Shown one piece after another: positions 22,227-30,702 of a stretch of DNA of 34,147 nucleotides (within the stretch, counting starts at the first letter, position 1; each line of letters opens with the position of its first letter). The position numbers and the translations under genes were made by a program. Below the pieces are notes generated by a model. The model was given only the letters and a program-made list of their open reading frames with translations, had not been told where the DNA came from and ran no database searches. Where the stretch lies: NCBI GenBank assembly GCA_902781655.1, contig CACZJZ010000019.1, forward strand, positions 1 to 34,147. Reading direction: 5' to 3'. Source of the DNA: an uncultured Lachnospiraceae bacterium. GTDB taxonomy: Bacteria > Bacillota > Clostridia > Lachnospirales > Lachnospiraceae.

Positions 22227-23807
22227 TCAGTTCAGGTAATTGAGCGGATTCACAGCCTCTCCGTTGATCCGGATCTCAAAATGGCAGTGCGGCCCGGTCG
22301 AATTGCCGGTGTTGCCGGACAGTGCGATGCGCTCGCCCTGCTTTACCGTCTCCCCGACGCGCACGAGAATTTTGGACAGATGCCCGTACCGCGTCTGCAC
22401 GCCGTTGCCGTGATCTATATAGACCACATAGCCGTATCCGCTCTGCCAGCCGGCGGACGAAACCGTGCCGCCGTTCGACGCCATTACCGCCGAACCCACG
22501 GAGCAGGCGATGTCGATGCCCTTGTGATAGGTGCTCGCGCCTGCCTTCGGCCTCGACCGTGCGCCGAACCCCGAGGAGACATAGCCGCCGGAGACCGGCC
22601 AGACATACGTCGGAGGCGTCTGCGTGCCGCGCTCCACAATCTTCGGCACCGCAGCCACAGTCACCTCTTCCTTCACGATCTCGCTGCTTTCCTTCTGATC
22701 GTCCTCATAGGTGACATCGGCGATGACGCGCCGATGGCCAGCCGACGGCTCCTGCACCACCTCGGTCTTCGTCGTGTACCAGCTGTTGTTGTCGATGTAA
22801 ACCGTGTCCTCGTTATAATCCTCTTCGTAATACTCCTGCTTCGTATACCGGATCGGAAGCTTCGACTGCGGCACCGTGACGGTGATGAGATCGCCCACCC
22901 GGATCACCGCATTCTCATCGGCATAGTTCGGGTTCATCGCAAGCAGATCATCCATTGACAATCCATAATCCTCCGCAATCTGGGAGAGCGTATCGCCCGA
23001 TTTCACCTCATATGTCTGCTTCGCTGCGTTCTGTTGCAGCACATCACTGGTCGCAGCCGCCAGATCCGAGACCTGATCCTTCGGGAGATAGGACTCCGCC
23101 ACCTCGACTGTCTTGCCGAACGAAATCGACGTCAGCCCAAGCTGATAATCGTCAAAGCTGGGACTTACCACCGGCTCCGCGGAGACCAGCACATCGTCGA
23201 GCGCCTCGTTAATGCCTGCGATGGGAAGACGCGACGCCTTCGCCGCTTCCACATCCTGCTCATGCGTCGTGGTAATTTTGGTCGTGAGGCCGCCGAGATG
23301 CCGCGCCGTGTCCTGAGACAGGCTCACAAGAAACTCATGATCCGTGTCATACTGCCCAAGCGCCGTCTCCAGCAGAGAGACCACATCGTCCGATGTCGGC
23401 AGAGACACCATATATTCTCCGATTTTGACTGTGAAACAGCGCTCCAGAGAACTGCGGGCACTTCCCTTCAGGACATCCTTCATATGTCTTATGACCACAC
23501 TGCGGTCATCCACCCTGCCCCACAGCACCTGCCTACCGGAGAGCGAAAGCTCCGCCTTCATATACATCAGATCGCCGCTCCCGGACGCCACCGCCCGGCG
23601 TGCCGCGATCAGATCCCGCTCCGCTTCCTCCTCCGAACCGACGACGCCGACCTCCGTGCCGTTCAGCGTCACCGTATACATCTGACTTCCGCTGAAATCC
23701 ACGTGCTGCCAGCCCGGCATGAGAAAAATCACGGCAGCGAGCGCGAGGCAGCTGCCGAACACAAACCAAAGATGAATTTTGCGCTGATAGATTGAAAAAT
23801 ATTTCAT
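22227..23807 (-). CDS. Membrane-anchored LysM-G5-M23 peptidoglycan endopeptidase
   Basis: 526 aa. An N-terminal membrane anchor (residues 12-30, LWFVFGSCLALAAVIFLMP) precedes a long extracellular region. LysM follows (YEVKSGDTLSQIAEDYGLSMDDLLAMNP, about 265-310), then a G5-like domain (RYTKQEYYEEDY to IVERGTQTP, about 320-400) and a C-terminal M23 metallopeptidase (about 405-525). Zinc ligands are visible in HKGIDIA (His and Asp) and GPHCHFEI (HxH). It would cut peptide cross-links in the wall during growth or division. Its ATG overlaps the flavin reductase stop (ATGA, 23804-23807), so the two are translationally coupled although functionally unrelated. Confidence 0.93.
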   Translation of the reverse strand: MKYFSIYQRKIHLWFVFGSCLALAAVIFLMPGWQHVDFSGSQMYTVTLNGTEVGVVGSEEEAERDLIAARRAVASGSGDLMYMKAELSLSGRQVLWGRVDDRSVVIRHMKDVLKGSARSSLERCFTVKIGEYMVSLPTSDDVVSLLETALGQYDTDHEFLVSLSQDTARHLGGLTTKITTTHEQDVEAAKASRLPIAGINEALDDVLVSAEPVVSPSFDDYQLGLTSISFGKTVEVAESYLPKDQVSDLAAATSDVLQQNAAKQTYEVKSGDTLSQIAEDYGLSMDDLLAMNPNYADENAVIRVGDLITVTVPQSKLPIRYTKQEYYEEDYNEDTVYIDNNSWYTTKTEVVQEPSAGHRRVIADVTYEDDQKESSEIVKEEVTVAAVPKIVERGTQTPPTYVWPVSGGYVSSGFGARSRPKAGASTYHKGIDIACSVGSAVMASNGGTVSSAGWQSGYGYVVYIDHGNGVQTRYGHLSKILVRVGETVKQGERIALSGNTGNSTGPHCHFEIRINGEAVNPLNYLN

Positions 23808-24397
23808 GAATGTCGTCCGTTATCCGGCTTCTTTTTTGCCTTTTTCTTCACCGAAAAGCCGAACGTTCCGAGCTTCTCCCCGAGCGCGTAATACTCGCCG
23901 TGGGAATACGTAATGAGATCCGCCCTTTCAAGATCGAGACGCCCCTTCTCATCGAGATACCGGTCGTCCACATCCGCGCTGAGAACCCGCGCCACATACA
24001 CATCGTGACTCCCCAGACGCAGCACATTTTCCACACGGCACTCCAGACAGATCGGACTCTGCGCAATACCCGGCGCCTTCACAAACCGCGACGGCGACGG
24101 CTCAAGCCCCAGCGCAGCAAACTTATCCTCGTCGCGGCCGCTCCTCACCCCACAGTAATCCGCCGCCCGGACAAGCCCTCGCGTCGTCAGATTCAGCACA
24201 AACTCCCCCGTCTCTTCAATCATATGATGCGTGTAACGCTCCGGCCGGATCGAAACCGACACATACACCGGATCCGAACACAAATTTCCGGTCCACGCCG
24301 CCGTCATCACATTCACATGCCCCGCCGCATCCGCCGCGGTGACCAGCACCGCCGGCACCGGATTCAGCAGATTCCCCGGCTTCCAGAACTGACGCAT
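23804..24397 (-). CDS. Flavin reductase-like (FMN-binding) domain protein
   Basis: 197 aa. The FMN-binding split-barrel pattern is seen in NLLNPVPAVLVTAADAAGHVNVMTAAWTG (about 9-37), VYVSVSIRPERYTHHMIEETGEFVLNL (about 44-70) and SPICLECRVENVLRLGSHDVYVARVLSADVD. Such proteins reduce flavin with NAD(P)H or bind FMN as part of oxidoreductases. The C-terminus is lysine-rich (KKKAKKKPDNGRHS). ATG 24397 has GGGAG 6 nt upstream. It lies between a membrane coiled-coil gene and the cell-wall peptidase; no partner enzyme is evident. Confidence 0.88.
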   Translation of the reverse strand: MRQFWKPGNLLNPVPAVLVTAADAAGHVNVMTAAWTGNLCSDPVYVSVSIRPERYTHHMIEETGEFVLNLTTRGLVRAADYCGVRSGRDEDKFAALGLEPSPSRFVKAPGIAQSPICLECRVENVLRLGSHDVYVARVLSADVDDRYLDEKGRLDLERADLITYSHGEYYALGEKLGTFGFSVKKKAKKKPDNGRHS

Positions 24398-24431
24398 CCC
24401 TCTTCTCCCGATTGTCCCTGACAATCCACCG

Positions 24432-24935
24432 TCACAGCATCGCCAGCAGCCGATCGACCAGCCCCAGCTTGTCACACACCTCGAAGAGCAGCGTCAGCAG
24501 CGCCGCAAGGAAAGTCAGTACCTGCAGGGCGGATGCACCCTTCTTCGGCGCTTTTTTCTCTGCCGCCTCCTCCTGCATCTCACGGAGCGCGGCGTCCATG
24601 TTGTTCTGTGTCTGCTGCATCGCGTAAATCGCGGCCTCCAGATCCTTGGTCTGCTTGTCCAGCTCGGAAATCAGCGCTGCCTGCACGTTGCGGTAGACCC
24701 GGACGCCGTCGCGATAGGTCGCCTCGTCGGACGCCTTCAGCTGGTCCGACAGCTCCTGCTTCGTCTGGTTGATTGCCTCCAGGATCGCCCTGCCTTGTGC
24801 CGCAGAGGTCTCTGCCTGTCGCCGGAAATCCGCATTCTCACTGCGGAGCCGGTCCGCCTCTCTGGCCTCCGCCTCCCCATTCGCGCGGATCATCCCGTCC
24901 GCATCGTCAAATCCCGCAAAAAATTCAGACTTCAT
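24432..24935 (-). CDS. Hypothetical coiled-coil protein with C-terminal membrane segment
   Basis: 167 aa, family not recognised. Residues about 20-128 are charged and Ala/Gln/Glu-rich with heptad-like spacing (EAEAREADRLRSENADFRR, LEAINQTKQELSDQLKAS, ISELDKQTKDLEAAIYAM), predicted coiled coil. A Lys-rich hinge (KKAPKKG) is followed by one hydrophobic helix (LQVLTFLAALLTLLFEVCDKLGL). Topology would be a tail-anchored cytosolic rod. It sits between the HD-domain gene and the flavin reductase, all on one strand with short gaps. The start at 24935 has AAAGGAA about 11 nt upstream. Confidence 0.7.
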   Translation of the reverse strand: MKSEFFAGFDDADGMIRANGEAEAREADRLRSENADFRRQAETSAAQGRAILEAINQTKQELSDQLKASDEATYRDGVRVYRNVQAALISELDKQTKDLEAAIYAMQQTQNNMDAALREMQEEAAEKKAPKKGASALQVLTFLAALLTLLFEVCDKLGLVDRLLAML

Positions 24936-25001
24936 CTGTCAAGATTCCTTTCGCGGCGCCGCATTGTCCGGGCCGCAGCAAAATCTGTCTCATCATATCA
25001 T

Positions 25002-25544
25002 TCAGGACCCGGATTCGCAAACCTGTCCGGCCCGCGTGCGGTCCGCCTCTTCCTGCCCAGGCAGAAGGATCTCCCGGATCAGCCGCTTTCCGCTCTCCGT
25101 CCCCGCGACCGACGAGAGAAAACGGCGCACATTCTCCTCCGGCCAGTGATTCTCCTCCGCATTCGCGATATAATCCGCCTCCAGCAAAATCTGATAATCC
25201 GCGCCATCCACGCCGGTGACCGTGTGGTGATGGCTCACCAGATAGATCACCCTTCCGGCAGCCGCCTCATCCATGCCTGTTCCCCGGAGGAAATCCCTGA
25301 CAATCCACGCTCCCTCTTCTTCCTGATGCCGTCCTTCCGTGTTGCCGTATTTTGTCCGGCAGTACGGGCAGGCAATGTCATGCGTAATGGCAGCGGTCTC
25401 AAGGATGTACTGCGTCCGGCTGTCGAGTCCTTCCAGCTCCCCGATCGTCTTCGCGTACGTCCAGACCCGGATCAGATGATCAATGTCATGCAGATTGCCC
25501 TCTGAGAATACAATCATTTTCTCCAAAATCTGTGCTGTCGTCAT
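25002..25544 (-). CDS. HD domain phosphohydrolase
   Basis: 180 aa. HD-superfamily metal-ligand motifs are seen: DIDHLIRVW (His), THDIACPYC (HD pair) and VSHHHT plus LEADYIAN (His, Asp) further on. Such proteins cleave nucleotides or phosphate esters; the substrate is unknown. The Cys pair in ACPYCRTKYGN is noteworthy and may bind metal. ATG 25544 (MTTAQIL) has GGAG 7 nt upstream, better than 25550. It follows the small Cys-rich gene by 57 nt. Confidence 0.85.
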   Translation of the reverse strand: MTTAQILEKMIVFSEGNLHDIDHLIRVWTYAKTIGELEGLDSRTQYILETAAITHDIACPYCRTKYGNTEGRHQEEEGAWIVRDFLRGTGMDEAAAGRVIYLVSHHHTVTGVDGADYQILLEADYIANAEENHWPEENVRRFLSSVAGTESGKRLIREILLPGQEEADRTRAGQVCESGS

Positions 25545-25601
25545 AGCCATCTCCGTCTGTTTCTCCCCTTGCGCTTACCCCCTGCCAACAGGAGCCTCCG
25601 C

Positions 25602-25817
25602 TCAGCCCCTCACGATCCCCCGGTGATACGCCATGTTGATCTCCGCGATCTCCTTTTTGCCGTCGATATAATCCTGATACATGCCCCACGGACTGCCGCC
25701 GCCGAGCCAGCAGGAGGAACAATTCTCACAGCCGCCCTCGCAACTCAGCGACTGCCGGATGATCTCCTCTCTCTCTTCCTTTGTTGTATCCTTAATCAGT
25801 AGACTCCTGAATTCCAT
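25602..25817 (-). CDS. Small Cys-rich protein
   Basis: 71 aa, family not named. The central CEGGCENCSSCWLGGG (about 26-41) has four cysteines spaced CxxxCxxCxxC, suggesting a zinc or iron-sulfur site; the rest is charged (KEEREEIIRQSL, DYIDGKKEIAEINMAYHRG). A strong ribosome site (GGAGG, 25820s) precedes ATG 25817, so it is very likely real. It lies 16 nt after the DUF554 gene and 57 nt before the HD gene in the same direction. It resembles small hypothetical proteins I have seen in Lachnospiraceae, but I can assign no function. Confidence 0.75.
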   Translation of the reverse strand: MEFRSLLIKDTTKEEREEIIRQSLSCEGGCENCSSCWLGGGSPWGMYQDYIDGKKEIAEINMAYHRGIVRG

Positions 25818-25833
25818 CTTATACCTCCTGCCA

Positions 25834-26553
25834 TCACATCGGAAAGATCGTCCACAGCCCGGCGATCACAAGGGCAGGCAGCAGATTTGCCACCCGGATT
25901 TTCTTTCCGAAGAACAAGTTGATCCCGACACAGAATATCAGAATCGACCCGATATACGAAATATTGTCGATCACCGCATCCGTCATCACCGGCCGCATCA
26001 GGGAACTGAGCAGCGTCATCGCGCCCTGTACGATCCCGACCGGAATCGCGGCGAAACCGCAGCCCTTGCCCATCGAGGCCGCCATCACCAGAACAATGAC
26101 AAAATCCAGCACTCCCTTGGCAAACAGAATCGCATGGTTTGCAAACAGCCCGTCCTCAATGGAGCCGACGATTGCCATCGCTCCGATACAGACCGTCAGC
26201 GACGCCGTGACAAAGGCATCCACAAACTGTGCATCCTTCGCATTGCCCGTCTTCTCGCGCAGCCACACGCCCAGCCGCTCAAACCCGCGCTCCAGATTCA
26301 AAATCTCTCCGATCACGCCGCCGATGGCCAGACTGCCGATCATCATCATCGTTCCGGTCGTGCCGAACCGGCCCTCCGAGAACGTCAGCATTTTGGCGAG
26401 CGTGCCGCCGATTCCAAGAAAAATGACAGCGACCGCATTTGCGCTCATCAGCGTCTGTCTGACCCGCTCCGGCACCCGGCTTCCAACCGTGCAGCCCAGA
26501 ATCCCGCCGGCGATAATGGCTGCTACATTAAATATTGTTCCAAGACCTGGCAT
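25834..26553 (-). CDS. DUF554 family membrane protein
   Basis: 239 aa with about seven hydrophobic segments. Typical DUF554 features are the start MPGLGTIFNVAAIIAGGILGCTVG, the loop MMIGSLAIGGVIGEILNLERGFERLG (about 71-96) and FVDAFVTASLTVCIGAMAIVGSIEDGL (about 110-136). Function is unknown; a transporter role is presumed from topology. ATG 26553 has GAGG 7 nt upstream; a GTG six bases earlier is less suited. First gene of the minus-strand run that continues to the HD gene. Confidence 0.9.
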   Translation of the reverse strand: MPGLGTIFNVAAIIAGGILGCTVGSRVPERVRQTLMSANAVAVIFLGIGGTLAKMLTFSEGRFGTTGTMMMIGSLAIGGVIGEILNLERGFERLGVWLREKTGNAKDAQFVDAFVTASLTVCIGAMAIVGSIEDGLFANHAILFAKGVLDFVIVLVMAASMGKGCGFAAIPVGIVQGAMTLLSSLMRPVMTDAVIDNISYIGSILIFCVGINLFFGKKIRVANLLPALVIAGLWTIFPM

Positions 26554-26576
26554 TCCCACACCTCACGTCATATCAT

Positions 26577-26593
26577 TGACAGCATCAATGTCA
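26577..26593. promoter_or_regulatory. Small inverted repeat before the DUF554 gene
   Basis: TGACA-gcatcaa-TGTCA lies over a possible minus-strand promoter (CTGACA, 16 bp, TATGAC). It may be an operator; no other support. Confidence 0.3.
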
Positions 26594-26779
26594 GTTTGAA
26601 CATGGCGGACTGGCGTCGCTCTCAAACCATATCCGCTACGACATGGTAATGCAAAGCGGATTTCCATTCAATGCTCCACGTGATAAGATGGCACCAGCTA
26701 TCACCACGGTAGCAGCCGTCAGAAACGCGGCATCAAGGCCCTGATATGGGAGATTTCATTTCGCACATTTCTCCCGCGG

Positions 26780-26800
26780 GTGCCGCAAAATGTGCGGCAC
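26780..26800 (+). other. Hairpin abutting the ribosome site of the DUF1848 gene
   Basis: An 8-bp perfect stem GTGCCGCA/TGCGGCAC with a 5-nt loop ends one base before the GGAG ribosome site (26801-26804). The structure may limit or time translation initiation. Confidence 0.45.
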
Positions 26801-26811
26801 GGAGTATAGCT

Positions 26812-27759
26812 ATGATACTGAACACCGGAAGCAGAACAGATATCCCCGCTTTCTACAGCGAATGGTTTGCGAACCGCCTGCGGGAAGGATTCTGCCTCGT
26901 CCGCAATCCCTATAACCCGTCTCTTGTCACCCGCTACCGCCTCGATCCGTCCGTCGTGGACGTTCTGTCCTTCTGCTCCAAAAACCCACTTCCCATGCTC
27001 GCATACCAGGATCTGCTGAAACCGTACCGGCAGTTCTGGCACGTGACCATCACACCCTATGGGCGCGGCATCGAGCCTCATGTTCCGCCCGCCGCGCAGG
27101 TACTGGAGACCTTCCGGCGCCTGTCCGAAGCAGTGGGGAAGAATTCTGTGGTATGGCGCTATGACCCAGTCTTTATCAGCAAAGACTACTCTGTAGATTT
27201 TCACATCCGCGCATTCCGGCAGATGGCCCGGGCGCTGCATGGATACACCGGTCAGTGCGTCGTCAGCTTTATCGACCTCTATGAGAAAACGATGCGGAAC
27301 TTTCCGGACGTCCGCCGCGTCACACCACAGCAGCAGGAGGCTCTCATCGCGGCCTTCGCGGAAACGGCGCAGGAGAACCATATGCAGATCCACCTCTGCT
27401 GCGAAAGCGCCTCCCTCGCAAGACCCGGCGTCGATGCGGACGGCTGCTTTTCCCAGTCCGTCCTGGAGAAATCCCTCCATATCCATCTGCAGATTCCGAA
27501 AACCGCCAGAGCCCGCTCCGCCTGCCCCTGCCTCCTCGGGGCCGACATCGGCGCCTACAACACCTGCAGTCACGGCTGCCTCTACTGCTACGCCAACTAT
27601 GATGCGGAGAGCGTGCGCCAGAACAGGCTCCGCCATGACCCGTCCTCCCCGATGCTGATCGGGCATCTCCGGCCCGAAGACACCGTGAAGGAGGCAGAAC
27701 AGCGCAGCTTCCTCGATCCCCAGATGACTCTCGACGATCTGCTGTCAGGAAGAAGTTGA
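26812..27759 (+). CDS. DUF1848 family protein
   Basis: 315 aa. The start MILNTGSRTDIPAFYSEWFANRLREGFCLVRNPYNP is the conserved DUF1848 beginning, with VWRYDPVFI (about 119-127) and a C-terminal YNTCSHGCLYCYAN (about 253-266). The cysteine arrangement there (CxxxCxxC) recalls iron-sulfur or radical-SAM-like centres, but function is not established. ATG 26812 with GGAG 7 nt upstream is preferred over the longer frame from 26746, whose first 22 residues are encoded by the leader hairpin. It overlaps the convergent ATPase gene tail to tail by 15 nt. Confidence 0.88.
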   Translation: MILNTGSRTDIPAFYSEWFANRLREGFCLVRNPYNPSLVTRYRLDPSVVDVLSFCSKNPLPMLAYQDLLKPYRQFWHVTITPYGRGIEPHVPPAAQVLETFRRLSEAVGKNSVVWRYDPVFISKDYSVDFHIRAFRQMARALHGYTGQCVVSFIDLYEKTMRNFPDVRRVTPQQQEALIAAFAETAQENHMQIHLCCESASLARPGVDADGCFSQSVLEKSLHIHLQIPKTARARSACPCLLGADIGAYNTCSHGCLYCYANYDAESVRQNRLRHDPSSPMLIGHLRPEDTVKEAEQRSFLDPQMTLDDLLSGRS

Positions 27760-29478
27760 CGTTCCCCACACCAGCCCTCTGCACCGGCTGATCGCCGCCG
27801 CCAGCTCTTCCTTCCGCGGCCTCGCGAGATCGCCGGGAATATGCCCATTCTCCTCATACATCCCGAAGCCTTCCCTCTGGAAATCCAGCTCCCAGCCGCG
27901 AACCAGGGAGGCGACATTGTTTCTTCCGTTCATCTTCCCCTTTGCCATCAGCAGAAATGTCCGCGCTAGGCACTCGCTCTGCTCCCGATCCGCCAACTGC
28001 TCCACCAGCCGCAGGTCTGTCTCGCCGTGTCCGATCAGAAAACCATCCGTCCCCAGACTTTTATGCTTCACGCGGCCTCTCTCTTCGTCAAAATCCCTGC
28101 CTGGCCGCGGAAAGCGTCTCTTCTGATCCGGACAGATATCCGGACCGCCGACCGCCGGCGCTGCCGCTTCGCCTTTCTGAAACGGAACAAGGGCGCGGAC
28201 ACTGGCCGTCACATCCTTTGGCTCATACCGGTCCATCTGGATGATCGTATCCGCCTGCCCGAAGAACGCGCCGGAGCTTCCCGCCACCAGCACCGTGCTG
28301 ACGCCGGACTTCTCATAGAGCGCACGCATTCTCCCGGAGAACGGCGTGATCGGCTCCTCCTCATCCGAGACGATCTTCTGCATCAGCGCGTCCCGCACCA
28401 TGAAATTTGTGGCACAGGTATCCTCATCCATCAGCAGCGTCCGCGTGCCGCACTCCATTGCCTCCACCACAGACGCCGCCTGCGAGGTGCTGCCGCTGGC
28501 ATTTTCTGTGAAGAAGGCCGTCGTATCCTTCTGGTTCGGAAGATGATTGATGAACAGAGAAATGTCGTCGCCATTGACACAGCGCCCGTCCTCCGCACGG
28601 ACTTTGACGGCGCTGTCGTCTGTCACGACATATTCTCTCCCGTCTCCCGCGATATGATTATAGACGCCAAGCTCCAGCGCCTTGAGCAGCGTGGATTTCC
28701 CATGGTATCCTCCGCCGATGATCAGCGTGATGCCCCTTCTGACAGCCATGCCGCTGATCGTCCCGCGATGCGGAAGCTCCAGCGTGATCCGGTCCTCCTC
28801 CGGCGCGCGGAACGGCAGCGCATCCTGCATCGGTTTCTGAGAGATGCCGCTCTCCCGCGGCAAAATCGCTCCGTCCGCGACAAAGGCGCAGAGTGACCGT
28901 TTCTCAAGCTCCGCCCTGAGAAATGCCTGATCCTCCGCCAGATCAAGAACGCTCTGCACCGTCCCGCTCTGCCACGCCGCCGCACAGGCTGTCTCCCGCA
29001 CCACATCCGGCAGGAAGCGGAACAACATCTTTTCCAGTTCCCCTGCCAGCACCGTCCGCCCGGCTGCCGGGAAGCCCGCGTAAAAGCGAAGCGTCACGCC
29101 GCCCGCCCTGTCAAGCTGGCAGGCGCTCCTGTCGAGAATCTCCTGCCCCGGCCGGCTCGCGATCATCGTCCCGCTTTTCCCTGACCCGCCTGCTCTTCCG
29201 GATATGCTGCTCAGCTTTGCGCTGAACCTTCTTAATATCATATCCTGCAGCGCGACGCGCGTCTCATACCTTCCGCAGGCGCCCTTAGGCCAGCGCGCGT
29301 CCTGCGCCTTCACCGTGACTGCGAGGTCTGAGGGCGCGGCAAAAGGATCGCCCTGCACGTGGACAATATGCAGCACATACGCGCCAAAATCATAGCTTCC
29401 CTTTAGTGATTTATATGCCGGATATCCCCGGTGATCGATACTCCGCAGTGTGCGGAGCAGTTCGTCCTTCGTTTTCAC
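27745..29478 (-). CDS. Predicted ATPase of the ABC class
   Basis: 577 aa. A single ABC-type nucleotide-binding core lies in the middle: Walker A IIGGGYHGKSTLLKAL (about 265-280), an ABC signature-like ASGSTSQAASVVEAME (about 335-350) and Walker B RTLLMDEDTCATNFM (about 352-366). No membrane domain is seen. The family (predicted ATPases of the ABC class) is widespread and uncharacterised. I chose GTG 29478 because GGAG lies 5 nt upstream and the family N-terminus (KDELLRTLRSIDHRGYPAYKSLKG) follows; the longer frame would run into the SRAP gene. Third gene of GNAT-SRAP-ATPase, 19 nt after SRAP. A nucleic-acid role is possible given the neighbour, but this is inference. Confidence 0.87.
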   Translation of the reverse strand: MKTKDELLRTLRSIDHRGYPAYKSLKGSYDFGAYVLHIVHVQGDPFAAPSDLAVTVKAQDARWPKGACGRYETRVALQDMILRRFSAKLSSISGRAGGSGKSGTMIASRPGQEILDRSACQLDRAGGVTLRFYAGFPAAGRTVLAGELEKMLFRFLPDVVRETACAAAWQSGTVQSVLDLAEDQAFLRAELEKRSLCAFVADGAILPRESGISQKPMQDALPFRAPEEDRITLELPHRGTISGMAVRRGITLIIGGGYHGKSTLLKALELGVYNHIAGDGREYVVTDDSAVKVRAEDGRCVNGDDISLFINHLPNQKDTTAFFTENASGSTSQAASVVEAMECGTRTLLMDEDTCATNFMVRDALMQKIVSDEEEPITPFSGRMRALYEKSGVSTVLVAGSSGAFFGQADTIIQMDRYEPKDVTASVRALVPFQKGEAAAPAVGGPDICPDQKRRFPRPGRDFDEERGRVKHKSLGTDGFLIGHGETDLRLVEQLADREQSECLARTFLLMAKGKMNGRNNVASLVRGWELDFQREGFGMYEENGHIPGDLARPRKEELAAAISRCRGLVWGTSTSS

Positions 29479-29497
29479 AATCTCTCCTTCCTTCGTC

Positions 29498-30124
29498 TCA
29501 GAACAGCGACATCTGCTCATAGTCAGAATGCCTGCTCAGACCGGGCGGAACCTGCCGGAGAAGCCTCTCCGTCATGCTGTCATCCAGGATCCAGCCATCC
29601 AGCTGATCTTTCTCCAGAATGAGCGGCATTCTGTTGTGCACCGGCTTCATGGAGGCATTGGCAGCTGTGGTAATAATCACGAACCTCCCTGCTCCATCGG
29701 CACCCCCGGCACCAGAATCCACATCGGAATCCGCACCGGCGCCGTCAGAATAGTCCGCAAGACCCGCCATAAAGAGAATCCCTCCAGGTCTCTGAAAGCG
29801 GTTCTTCTCTTTCTCCGCATTCCACTCATAGAACCCTGCCGCTGGAACCGCGATTCTGTGATGAAGCACGCCCTCCCGGAACAGCTTCCTGTCAAAGACA
29901 GATTCTGCCCTGGCGTTGATCATCAGTTTCTGATCCCTTGTGAGAAATCCCCATCGGTCCATCGAGACAGCCAGCTCTCTGCCTCCGATTCTCCTTCCAA
30001 TGATCCAGGCAGAGTCCGACGGGCGGATATCATGCCTTGTCCCGCGCTTTCCCGGAGGGAACCCGATATGCATCCTCTCCAGCTCCTCATCCACTTCCTG
30101 ATCCACCCAGAACCTGCAGCACAT
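29498..30124 (-). CDS. SOS response-associated peptidase (SRAP/YedK/HMCES family)
   Basis: 208 aa. The family catalytic residues are present: Cys2 right after the start methionine (forms the thiazolidine DNA-protein link with abasic sites), N70 in INARAE, E100 in AAGFYEWN and H163 in HNRMPLIL. Proteins of this family shield abasic sites in single-stranded DNA. A Gly/Ala/Asp-rich insertion (ADSDVDSGAGGADGAG, about 131-146) is unusual and probably a loop. The gene begins 3 nt after the GNAT stop, so they form one unit. No LexA box could be found upstream. Confidence 0.93.
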   Translation of the reverse strand: MCCRFWVDQEVDEELERMHIGFPPGKRGTRHDIRPSDSAWIIGRRIGGRELAVSMDRWGFLTRDQKLMINARAESVFDRKLFREGVLHHRIAVPAAGFYEWNAEKEKNRFQRPGGILFMAGLADYSDGAGADSDVDSGAGGADGAGRFVIITTAANASMKPVHNRMPLILEKDQLDGWILDDSMTERLLRQVPPGLSRHSDYEQMSLF

Positions 30125-30127
30125 GAA

Positions 30128-30595
30128 TCAGTCCCTCCTGTCCAGACTCCGCCGCATCTGAATATGTGGTATCCCTGCCTCCAGGAACTCCCCAGATACC
30201 ACCACGAACCCCGATTTCACGTAAAAACCTTCCGCATGCTTCTGTGATTCCAGATACACCTCGCGCGCCCCCATAAACTGTGCAGCGCCCTGCATCGCCG
30301 CTTCCAGCAGCTTATGTCCCAGCCCCTGCCCATGTTCCCGGGTCAGCACACGGCCCATCTGGATTGTTCCAGGCTCATCCGCCTTTTGGAACATACGCAG
30401 ATAAGCGATCACCCTTCCGTCAGAATCCGTGCGGAAGACATGGATACTGTCATAGTCAACCCCATCCGCATCCGGATACAGGATTTTTTCCTCTCCCACA
30501 AATACATCCGCCCTTGCCCGCATCATTTCATACAGCTCATGTGTCGTCAACGCATCGAAAGAGCAGATCTGGAAGTCTCCGATTTTCCCCCGCAC
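30128..30595 (-). CDS. GNAT family N-acetyltransferase (ElaA-like)
   Basis: 155 aa. ElaA-type GNAT: MMRARADVFVGEEKILYPDADGVDYDSIHVF (about 24-54), then the acetyl-CoA loop MGRVLTREHGQGLGHKLLEAAM (about 80-101, containing the Q/RxxGxG/A-type GQGLG) and YVKSGFVVVSGEFLEAGIPHIQM. It transfers acetyl from acetyl-CoA to an unknown amine. First gene of the unit with SRAP and the ABC-class ATPase. Confidence 0.9.
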   Translation of the reverse strand: MRGKIGDFQICSFDALTTHELYEMMRARADVFVGEEKILYPDADGVDYDSIHVFRTDSDGRVIAYLRMFQKADEPGTIQMGRVLTREHGQGLGHKLLEAAMQGAAQFMGAREVYLESQKHAEGFYVKSGFVVVSGEFLEAGIPHIQMRRSLDRRD

Positions 30596-30641
30596 AGTAT
30601 ACCCTCCATACCATTCTGACCCGCTTTTTATTCCCGATTCA

Positions 30642-30654
30642 GGTAGATTCTACC
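30642..30654 (-). promoter_or_regulatory. Palindrome over the -10 of the GNAT-SRAP-ATPase unit
   Basis: GGTAGATTCTACC, a perfect 13-bp palindrome, contains an extended -10 on the minus strand (TGGTAGAAT; hexamer TAGAAT at 30652-30647). The GNAT start codon is 46 nt downstream of it. A repressor bound here would cover the -10. Confidence 0.45.
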
Positions 30655-30702
30655 ACAGGTAATATTGACCAGAGAATGTTGTTCCTTTACACCGGTAAAA
30701 TC

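Noticed and set aside
30672-30686. A LexA box upstream of the SRAP unit (GAATGTTGTTC)
   Set aside because: The half-sites are separated by 3 nt and one is mismatched, unlike the GAAC-N4-GTTC form used in Bacillota.
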